From contig JAUSKR010000031.1 in assembly GCA_030649445.1 (NCBI GenBank), positions 1 through 9,525 of the forward strand: 9,525 bases of DNA. Reading direction: 5' to 3'. Shown here piece after piece: positions 1 to 6,700 of this stretch; the stretch's first letter is position 1, and each line of letters starts with the position of its first letter. Source of the stretch: a bacterium. Lineage in GTDB: Bacteria > Patescibacteriota > UBA1384 > XYA2-FULL-43-10 > 1-14-0-10-43-13. The notes beneath the pieces are model-generated. The model saw only the letters and a list, made by a program, of their open reading frames with translations, was not told where the DNA came from and did no database searches. The translations under genes and the position numbers were made by a program.

Positions 1-194
1 TACATATTATAAAGCGCGTAGAAGCCAAAGAAGACGGCGGCTACACCGAGTAGCTTATAGAGCGTATATGTTCCAGCCGGACCAAACCAACGTTCGGCAA
101 AATCAAACCTCTCTGTCATATCGACGATCCATTTGCCATATAGGATCAGGACAAAGCCAAGTATTTCGAGTCCGAAAAAATCTTTCCAATTCAC
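1..194 (-). CDS. Small membrane protein of unknown function, 3' end beyond the window
   Basis: This frame is open from a GTG at 192-194 to the left edge, giving 64 codons; the stop lies outside the window. The start is supported by a strong Shine-Dalgarno GGAGG (complement of 200-204) five bases upstream of the GTG. The visible protein begins MNWKDFFGLEILGF. It has a hydrophobic segment near residues 8-22 and a second near residues 45-62, separated by a charged, aromatic stretch with DMTERFDF and WFGPAG. That layout suggests a small integral membrane protein with at least two spans. I do not recognise a family. It lies downstream of, and co-directional with, the 262-726 gene, with only a 67-base repeat-filled gap, so the two may be co-transcribed. 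Being a gene start is well supported; its function is unknown. Confidence 0.72.
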   Translation of the reverse strand, partial: MNWKDFFGLEILGFVLILYGKWIVDMTERFDFAERWFGPAGTYTLYKLLGVAAVFFGFYALYNM

Positions 195-215
195 TTGCGC
201 CTCCACAGGAATATT

Positions 216-261
216 CAATGTTCAATATCCAATGATCATTCAACGGCCAATATTCAACGTC
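216..261. repeat. Heptamer-period tandem repeat (CAAYNNN) filling an intergenic gap
   Basis: CAAT or CAAC recurs every seven bases: CAATgtt, CAATatc and CAATgat, then four extra bases, then CAACggc, CAATatt and CAACgtc. The array ends exactly at the stop codon of the gene at 262-726 and begins about 10 bases from the next gene's Shine-Dalgarno. On the coding strand it reads as degenerate RTTGNNN units. Variable-sequence, fixed-period arrays like this look like drifted microsatellites. I see no coding role. Confidence 0.6.
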
Positions 262-726
262 CTATTTTATGATAGCAAAATGGATCGCCAAAAATAAAGC
301 GATCGTGATGATCTGAGTCGCCATCCCAACAACTATGCCGGGTTGTTTTTTATGGATAGCATGATGGAAATGGTGAAACTTTCTGCCAAATTTCGTCGCC
401 ACAAATCTATCCTCCCAGAAAGGAACATTGTCAAGTAAATCAGGTGCAAGACCGCCGAGCGCACCCCAGGCAAAATTACTATTTAATATCGACCGATTTA
501 GCGGCAATTTGATAACGAACAATAATATTAATATTCCAATAATAATCTCAGTTGTTGTAAAAAAAACTTGTCGGCGTGAAAAATGTGGAATTTTGTCAAC
601 TGTATCATAGTGCGGGATGGCGTCGAGAATAAAATGCAATATTATGCCGGCAAGAAAAGCTCCGGCCGGATTTCCGACCAATTCTCCCGCCGCCCCTCCG
701 GCTATAAGATGAGCTGTGAGAATCAT
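262..726 (-). CDS. Integral membrane protein, YdjM/DUF457-like putative metal-dependent hydrolase
   Basis: 154 residues with an ATG start at 724-726 and a TAG stop. The N-terminal half has the pattern typical of membrane-bound metal-dependent hydrolases of the YdjM/DUF457 type: His6 near the N terminus, then HFILDAIPHYD (His31, Asp35, His39, Asp41), APDLLDN (Asp96), and a late histidine cluster HHFHHAIHKK (118-127). These conserved His and Asp residues sit at the ends of hydrophobic segments (about 16-34, 58-74, 130-150) and could bind a metal. The substrate is unknown for the family. No clear Shine-Dalgarno precedes the ATG (the upstream sequence is AT-rich), so initiation may be weak or leaderless-like. 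It lies directly upstream of the truncated small membrane protein at 1-194. The family assignment is from motif pattern only, and enzymatic activity is unproven. Confidence 0.7.
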   Translation of the reverse strand: MILTAHLIAGGAAGELVGNPAGAFLAGIILHFILDAIPHYDTVDKIPHFSRRQVFFTTTEIIIGILILLFVIKLPLNRSILNSNFAWGALGGLAPDLLDNVPFWEDRFVATKFGRKFHHFHHAIHKKQPGIVVGMATQIITIALFLAIHFAIIK

Positions 727-783
727 AGGTAATTAAAATTTAATCAGACAGTGACTTGCCATGAGCGAACGAAGTGAGTCGAA

Positions 784-857
784 TGGTGGACCTACCGAGA
801 ATCGAACTCGGGACTGAGCAATGCGAATGCCCTGTTATACCGCTTAACTATAGGCCC
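784..857 (-). tRNA. tRNA-Ala (anticodon CGC)
   Basis: Read on the minus strand it folds as a full cloverleaf. The acceptor GGGCCTA pairs with TAGGTCC, the D stem GTTA with TAAC, the anticodon stem GGGCA with TGCTC around loop TTCGCAT, and the T stem CCGAG with CTCGG around TTCGATT. The anticodon CGC reads GCG (Ala). The acceptor has the G3:U70 wobble that is the alanine identity element, which independently supports the call. Discriminator A and CCA are encoded. Length is 74 nt with a four-base variable loop. Confidence 0.95.
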
Positions 858-903
858 GCAACGGAATTAGAATAACAGATTCTGCTATTTTTTACGAGTG
901 ATC

Positions 904-949
904 GTAGTCCACGCTTTAGCGTGTTTTCTCAAGCTGAAGCTTGAACTAC
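904..949. repeat. GTAG/CTAC-bounded double-hairpin repeat, unit 1 (REP/BIME-like)
   Basis: The 46-base unit starts with GTAG (904-907) and ends with CTAC (946-949). Between them are two perfect 6-bp hairpins: CACGCT-tt-AGCGTG (910-923) and CAAGCT-ga-AGCTTG (930-943). The outer GTAG can pair with the outer CTAC, giving a three-way junction. A GTAG tetranucleotide next to a small hairpin, in head-to-head pairs, is the layout of bacterial REP elements mobilised by IS200/IS605-like TnpA_REP (RAYT) enzymes. No such transposase is in this window. Confidence 0.8.
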
Positions 950-956
950 ATTTTTT

Positions 957-1001
957 GTAGACCACCCTTCAGGGTGAAAAACAAGCTAAAGCTTGTTCTA
1001 C
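957..1001. repeat. GTAG/CTAC-bounded double-hairpin repeat, unit 2 (REP/BIME-like)
   Basis: A second 45-base unit lies seven bases after unit 1 with the same layout: GTAG (957-960), CACCCT-tc-AGGGTG (963-976), CAAGCT-aa-AGCTTG (982-995), CTAC (998-1001). Its left hairpin differs in sequence from unit 1 but keeps perfect pairing, so the structure is conserved while the bases change. It ends 10 bases past the stop codon of the antiporter gene, where it could also stop or protect that transcript. Confidence 0.8.
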
Positions 1002-1011
1002 AACAGACGAA

Positions 1012-2706
1012 CTATGATTCCGGCACTGCTCTGACATGGCCAAGTTCGCGGCGTTTTTCGAGCTCTTTGATGTGTTTTTCTTTCTCGATAATGAACTTTT
1101 TGGCGTCAAAGCCATATTTGGAGATCAACATCGAGGCGTATTTACCGCCGAGAAAATGCGGTGTGATGACATAAGTCGCGCCAGCTTCGTAGAGATCAAT
1201 CGCCTCATCAACTTCGTGTGAAATCATCATTATTATCGTCTCTTTGCTCGTTTCTCGTATTTTGCTGACGATAAATTGGTTCGTCTCAAAATCAGGAATG
1301 CTTGAGATAACCATTTTAGCTTTGTCAAGATTCAGCTCATCGAGAAATTCATTGTCATCGGCGTCACCATAACGGCAATTAATGCCCAGCTCGGTCAGAC
1401 GCCTGATCACCTCCGGGTCATAATCAACAACCAAAAATTCATTTCCCAATTCCTTGAAAGTCTCGAAGAAATCATAGCCGACACGATTACATCCAAGTAA
1501 AATGACATCATAATTTTCCGCCGTTGCTTTGCCTTGTTTGGAATTCTTCCGCTCGAAGATGAGGTGTTGAAAGAACGGATAAATCTTACGATTAAAAAGA
1601 ACCAAGTATGAAGATATAGCGATCGTTATCAGACTAACCAATGTAATCAGCGTCACCGCATCACCTGATATTTGCTTAGCACTGACGCCGGCAATAATCA
1701 AAACCAGTGAAAATTCACTCACCTGAGAAAAATTGACGCCAACCTCAAAGTTTATTTTTTTCTTGAAACCGGCAAAAGCTGTTAGCAGAGCGACGATAAC
1801 TGGTTTGATAATAATCACAAACGCAGACAAGATCAGAGCCGGTCGCAAAAAGGTCGAGACGCCAGCAAGAGTTATCCTCGAGCCCAGCAAGACAAAGAAA
1901 AGAATTATAAAGAAATCTCGCAGTGGCCGTAGCTTAGATGAGATTTCAAAGTGATAAGGTGAAGTTGAGAGTGTGACGCCAGCGACCAAAGCACCAATTT
2001 CCATCGAAAAACCAAGGGAGTGAAAAAGTGTCGCTAACCCGAGTCCCCAAGCGATTGAAAAAAGAAATAAAAATTCCTGAGACTTAGCGAAAGAGGCACT
2101 GAGTCGTGGCAATATATATATAGTGAAGAGAGCAATCAAGTCGAAGATGAAGATGCCTTTTAACAAAGTAAAAAGTATTGTCGCCCAATTTGTAGTCCCG
2201 CCATTGAAAGCTGAGATACCGATCAGAAGGACTGAAACAAATAAATCCTGCACGAGTAAGAGGCCAATGGAGATTTTGCTATAAAATTTGCTCAAATCTT
2301 TCTTATCCGAGAGCAACTTCATGATGATAATAGTACTGGAAAAAGTCAGCGCCAGCCCCAGATATGAAGCGGTCGTTGTATCGAAACCGAGCAGGCGAGC
2401 TAGCCAATAACCAGCAATGGAAGTGATGACAATTTGCCCAAGGCCTGCTGTCAAGGCAACACGGCCGACCTCTTTGATCACTTTGAGCGACAGATTCAAC
2501 CCGATGATAAAAAGAAGAAGAGCAATGCCAAACTGCGACAGTGAATCGACAATTTCCTTGAATTGAAGATTGGCAAAGAGATAAGGCCCGACGATCAAGC
2601 CGGTGATGATATGGCCGATAATCAGCGGCTGTTTCAATTTCTGCAAGATGCTGGCGATGACCGCCGCGATGACTATTGTAAGTGAAATCCCAACAAAAAT
2701 ATCCAT
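1012..2706 (-). CDS. CPA2-family monovalent cation:proton antiporter with C-terminal TrkA-N domain (KefB/KefC-like)
   Basis: 564 residues, ATG to TAG. Residues 1 to about 375 are a multi-span transporter domain of the CPA2 type, beginning MDIFVGISLTIVIAAVIASI and including GHIITGLIVGPYL. A Gln-Asp pair lies in the segment IGLLLVQDLFV (Q153, D154), the position where CPA2 exchangers carry their ion-translocating acid. After a charged linker (about 383-398), residues 400-515 form a TrkA-N/RCK Rossmann domain: glycine motif GCNRVG (405-410), acidic residue D428 at the end of the second strand in VVDYD, and GDADDNEFL after it. No RCK_C domain follows; the tail is a charged helix. The protein probably exchanges K+ or Na+ for H+ across the cytoplasmic membrane, gated by a nucleotide. 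The ion is not predictable from sequence. No strong Shine-Dalgarno precedes the start. The gene lies 76 bases downstream of the LytR_C gene. Confidence 0.93.
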   Translation of the reverse strand: MDIFVGISLTIVIAAVIASILQKLKQPLIIGHIITGLIVGPYLFANLQFKEIVDSLSQFGIALLLFIIGLNLSLKVIKEVGRVALTAGLGQIVITSIAGYWLARLLGFDTTTASYLGLALTFSSTIIIMKLLSDKKDLSKFYSKISIGLLLVQDLFVSVLLIGISAFNGGTTNWATILFTLLKGIFIFDLIALFTIYILPRLSASFAKSQEFLFLFSIAWGLGLATLFHSLGFSMEIGALVAGVTLSTSPYHFEISSKLRPLRDFFIILFFVLLGSRITLAGVSTFLRPALILSAFVIIIKPVIVALLTAFAGFKKKINFEVGVNFSQVSEFSLVLIIAGVSAKQISGDAVTLITLVSLITIAISSYLVLFNRKIYPFFQHLIFERKNSKQGKATAENYDVILLGCNRVGYDFFETFKELGNEFLVVDYDPEVIRRLTELGINCRYGDADDNEFLDELNLDKAKMVISSIPDFETNQFIVSKIRETSKETIIMMISHEVDEAIDLYEAGATYVITPHFLGGKYASMLISKYGFDAKKFIIEKEKHIKELEKRRELGHVRAVPES

Positions 2707-2715
2707 ATGATAGCC

Positions 2716-2779
2716 TATCAGCTTATCAGCTTATCAGCTTACCAGCTGATTGGCTGATGGGCCGACTAGCTGACTGGCT
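2716..2779. repeat. 8-bp-period tandem repeat between two genes
   Basis: Eight consecutive octamers can be read: tatcagct three times, then taccagct, gattggct, gatgggcc, gactagct and gactggct. The first three are identical and the rest have drifted while the period is kept exactly. On the coding (minus) strand the units read AGCTGATA-like. The array fills the gap between the LytR_C stop (2783) and the antiporter ATG (2706), so it lies in the leader of the antiporter or in the intercistronic mRNA. Confidence 0.75.
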
Positions 2780-2782
2780 GGC

Positions 2783-3448
2783 TTATTTTGCAACGATGAC
2801 CAAGATATCAGCATCTGCTGGTTTGGTCTCACCGGCTGGCAAAGTCCCGACAGTGCCACCAACTGCCTCAGCAATCGCCTTTGCTTGATCGGCCTTGGTC
2901 CCGGACAAATCCACGACAACAGTGGCGATGTAATTAGTTTTATTGGCCTTTGTCTTGCTAGTGACATCGACGTTAGCAATTTTATTCTTGATATTCACTT
3001 CGGCAGTGTTTGTCAGGCCGTCAGTCGTTGTACCGTTTAGAAGTGCAACTTTGATGTTCTGTGTCGTAGCACCAGTCGCCGCCGAATTGTCCAAAGCCAG
3101 CGGCATTACTTCGATAATCTTATTCATCGACGGCCGGTAGAGAATTGCCTTTTTCGCTGTAGAGTAAATCAAAATTTTATCGCCGTTTTCAGCGTTTGTG
3201 AAGAAGGTCTGGTCTTTCAGTTTCTCTTTGTCAAGGACTGTCGCGGTCGAAGGAGTTTCGTTTGGCAGCACCATTAATTTTCCGACTAATTCCTGAAGCC
3301 AGGCAACTTCCTGTGTCGTCACTATTTCCGGATTTTTAAGTAATTTTTGATAACTGCGGTAATAATAAACTCCAGCTGCAACTGCCCCAGCAAAAATTAG
3401 TGTTAGAATCAACCCGAAAAAAGTTTTCCTGTTAAACAATTTTGCCAT
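2783..3448 (-). CDS. Single-pass membrane-anchored protein with LytR_C domain
   Basis: 221 residues, ATG to TAA, with a good Shine-Dalgarno AAAGGA (complement of 3455-3460) upstream of the ATG. A short basic N terminus (MAKLFNRKT) is followed by one hydrophobic segment (about 10-29), giving an N-in, C-out anchor. The middle (about 40-120) is a mixed polar region that I do not recognise. Residues about 131-220 match the LytR_C domain: it opens with the signature IKVALLNGT, contains ATVVVDLSG (175-183), and ends in ADADILVIVA. LytR_C is often found C-terminal to LytR-CpsA-Psr wall-glycopolymer ligases, but the catalytic LCP domain is absent here. This is a stand-alone LytR_C protein, common in CPR and Actinobacteria, and its biochemical role is unclear. 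It probably faces the cell wall. The next gene downstream is the antiporter. Confidence 0.88.
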   Translation of the reverse strand: MAKLFNRKTFFGLILTLIFAGAVAAGVYYYRSYQKLLKNPEIVTTQEVAWLQELVGKLMVLPNETPSTATVLDKEKLKDQTFFTNAENGDKILIYSTAKKAILYRPSMNKIIEVMPLALDNSAATGATTQNIKVALLNGTTTDGLTNTAEVNIKNKIANVDVTSKTKANKTNYIATVVVDLSGTKADQAKAIAEAVGGTVGTLPAGETKPADADILVIVAK

Positions 3449-3743
3449 ACGTGTTCCTTTGTCTAATTTTATTTTAATTTGCTTGAATCAGTTGACTTTA
3501 TTTTACTAGATTGATTAAGTCGGCGCAACACTGGTCTTAAAAAGTCTAGTTAATTGACAAAATCAGTTAAAGTATCTGTTCGATCTTTTTGTGAACATGG
3601 TTGGGTCATTTTATATTCCCTTACCAGTGTTGCGCAATTGTCATCCTGAGCGTAAGCGAAGGATCTCAGAGATTCTTCACTGCGTTCAGAATGACATTTA
3701 GAATTGAATGACGCAACAGCGGTAATCCCTTTAATATTTGCGC
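3449..3743. other. Gene-free 295-bp gap containing inverted repeats
   Basis: The gap holds the Shine-Dalgarno of the LytR_C gene at its left end, then a 13-bp perfect inverted repeat pair (3523-3535 and 3623-3635, GCGCAACACTGGT). To the right, immediately after the stop of the large fibre gene, is a nested palindrome (3621-3725). I see no convincing -10/-35 pair for the LytR_C gene and no coding region. Confidence 0.6.
3621..3725. repeat. Nested inverted-repeat element: 14-bp ends around a 58-bp hairpin
   Basis: The outer ends are TTACCAGTGTTGCG (3621-3634) and CGCAACAGCGGTAA (3712-3725), inverted with 12 of 14 matches. Inside them, 3639-3696 is a long imperfect palindrome whose halves both read TGTCATYCTGARCG and later GAAGRATCTC when each is taken on its own strand. 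Transcribed from the large fibre gene, it would form a long 3' hairpin 48 bases past the stop, able to end or stabilise that mRNA. A further inverted copy of the left end lies at 3523-3535. This resembles a small non-autonomous palindromic element. Confidence 0.72.
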
Positions 3744-6700
3744 CTAAATACTCGTAAACTTCTCGTAGGTTGGAGTAGCTGCATCAGTACAGCCGTACCA
3801 CTTACCGGCATAATACAATATCTCACCGACTGATCCGGCTGGTCTGCTAGCTGGGGTGGCGTCTTGTGGATCAGAGGCGGCGGTTCTAAATATCATTCTA
3901 CCGGTATTGGTAGTGGTATCTGTTGAGGCGTTACCCAATATAGTATTGCCTGTGGTAGTCAAACCAACAGTTGTCAATGAGGTAGGGATAGTAACTGTCG
4001 AGTCAGTGTTGACCGTAAGCCCATTGACCGCTCCGATGTTAAACTTCAACGCTCTGGCCGCTCCGGTACCACCCTTTAGTACCGATAAAGAATAAGCCGC
4101 TGTGTCCCAAAGAACCGACAACGCTTCGTAGTTGGTTGTTGAAGCCGGAGTCCCTACTCCAAACAAGTTAAATCCGACGTAGTCCGTTCCGTCACCGTCT
4201 TTAGCAAAAATATCAACTTGAGTGGAAGACCCTGACGTTTGACCTTGAATTGCTAAAGTTACATTTGCTCGTTGAGAAAAGATTATGTCTTGGGTAAAGT
4301 TGAGGGTAAGGCCAGTAGCGGTTACCATACCACCGCCTAAAGTGGTGTAGGTAGCGGCTCCGAGGGCCGGAGTAACTAATGTTGGTGATGTATTCATCAC
4401 AAAGGTTGTGCCCGTACCAGTCTGCGAAGCAATCGTTGTGACGTTACCAGCCGAAGTGATGGGACCCGTCAAATTAGCATTGGTCGTGACCGTGGCGGCA
4501 TTACCGGTGGTAGAAGCTGATGAACCATCTATACTTGTAATTCCTGTTAAGGCCAGAGCAGCTGAGGCGCGGTTTAAGGCTACAGCTGTGGTACCGATAT
4601 ACATTGTCGAGCTATTGGCGGCGTTATCGCCGGTGTTTGTACCAGAAAGATTACTCGCTGTTACAGCACCAGTCATAGTAACCGACTTGTCGGCATTAAC
4701 TGTAAGAGCAGTACCGTTATTTATGCGGAAGTCTATTGTCTGGCTAGTAGGAGCATTGAGGTACAGTGCTCCATTCGTGTCAAACAGTATGTTGTAATTC
4801 CCCGCAGCTGCTTGGTTAAGGTTTCGATTGCCGATGTAGTCGAAAGAAGCACTGGCTGGCCACGCTCCAGCTCCTATATAAGCTCCCAGAGATAACGAAG
4901 TACCTGTAGCTACTCCGATATTAGGTGTAGTCAAAGTTATTCCAGCCAGCGTCAAAGCTGCCGAAGCTCTATTGATTGCCACTTGAGTTGTGCCGATATA
5001 GAAGGTCTGACCGACATCTGCCTTTGAGGCGGCTAGTCCAGAGTATAGAGAGTTAGTTGCGTTATCGCCGGTGTTAGTACCGGATGAGGTGCCAGTATGA
5101 GTGCCACTGATACTGGCATCGCCAGTTAGAGTCAGGTTGCCACCGAGTTTAATCGTCCGGCCGGCATTATCAACATCAAGGGTCAGAGTCCGACCAAGAG
5201 TTAAAGGTGTTGTTGATGTGGCGGCGATAGTGACATCAAAGGCGGCAGAGGTATCTCTGACAGCCAGAGTAGTCAGGGCAGAGATAGCGCCACCGGCAAT
5301 AGTCGGGGCAGTATCCATCACAAACGTCGTACCCGTACCAGTCTGGGAAGCGATCGAGGTGGCATTGCCAACAGAAGTAATGGGGCCGGTTAAATTGGCA
5401 TTGGTGGCATCATTGCCATTGAGTTTTTGAATGGCTTCAAGAATTGAATCGGTGGCGGCAACAGTGCCAGCACCAGAAATATAGCCAGTCAAGACTTTAG
5501 CGATAACCGCAGCATTAGTCAGAGTAGTGGCATTGCCAACCGAAGTGACATCACCCGTTAAATTGGCATTGGTCGTAACAGTGGCGGCATTGCCGGTGAC
5601 AGAACCAACGATAGCGTTGGTGACTTCAAGATCAGTAAACCAGCCCTTTGTCAGTCTGGCCCCTGTCACACCAAGCGAGCCAGTCATAGTCAAACTGTTC
5701 GCTCCTAAAGCTAAGTTGCCACCGGAAACAGTGAAGCCGCCAGTGGCTGAGGCCACGGTGATATTAGCCGTGCCATCGAAAGAGACACCGCCGATGGTGC
5801 GGGCAGACTGTAAAGCCGTGGCTGTAGCGGCGTTGCCGGTGACAGTGGAGATTGTCCAGGTTCGGTCGGCAGAGAGATCTTGAGCTGTACCATTTATGGT
5901 CAGGATTCGTGTTGTTGCGACTCCACCCAGACCGGACAGAGTTTGGTCACCAGTGTTGGCGCCGGAAATTGAGGCATCAAGCGCCACAGTTAGGGTTTTT
6001 GGGGTTGTACCGCCGACGATAGTGAAGCCGGTTGTCTGGGCAGTTAAGGTCAGACTATTATATGTCTTGCCAGTCAGTGTTGCATCAATTTTAGCATTGA
6101 CAATGGCCGTGCCGGACCAGACACCGGTAGCAACAGTGCCCAGTGTTGTGATGTTGGTTGTGCCAGGCCAAGTTGATAAAGTGATGTCTTCAACATTGTT
6201 GAGAGATAATAGTGTTTTAGCGTCAGTAATAGATAATACCAGCGGTGTGACCGGATTAGCGGTATTGTTGCCGATAAAAGAGTTAGCGGCCAGGTTGGCC
6301 ATCTTACCCAAGGTCACGGCTCCATCAAGAATGGTATTATTTGTGACTGAATTATCCGCCAGATTTATCGAGTCAATTTTTAATCCAGCGACAGAGTTGT
6401 TTTTATCCCAATAGACGAGATCGCCGCTAGTGTCTCCTGGCACCTTGCCACGAAGATAATCGGCATTTAAGTTTTGGACCAAATTATTATCAGGAATTTT
6501 CAGATAGCTGCTGTTAGGAAAAGCCAGATTATAGTTCACCACGATATTACCGTCGGCATCAACAGAAAGAATATCGTTGACATCGCGGATTGCTTGACCA
6601 GCCACTATTTGCGAGTAAGTGCTGGGATTGATACGCCTGACTATTTCCAGAGAGAGACCGCCAACTGGCTGTAATACTTTACTAACAAAACTAGGTTCAC

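Noticed and set aside
858..903. Promoter for tRNA-Ala
   Set aside because: A TATTCT-like box and a small AGAAT/ATTCT hairpin are visible, but no -35 box lies at proper spacing.
904..1001. Possible CRISPR mini-array
   Set aside because: The two units are palindromic and differ from each other in the hairpin arms, with only a 7-base gap between them. There are no identical repeats or spacers of the proper size.
2682..3140. Open frames over the 8-bp repeat and the LytR_C gene
   Set aside because: They overlap strongly supported genes, and their sequences are repeat-derived or mirror the real frame.
3856..6674. Several long plus-strand open frames opposite the fibre gene
   Set aside because: They are shadows created by the biased T/N/G/A codons of the fibre repeats. 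They lack start signals and recognisable domains.
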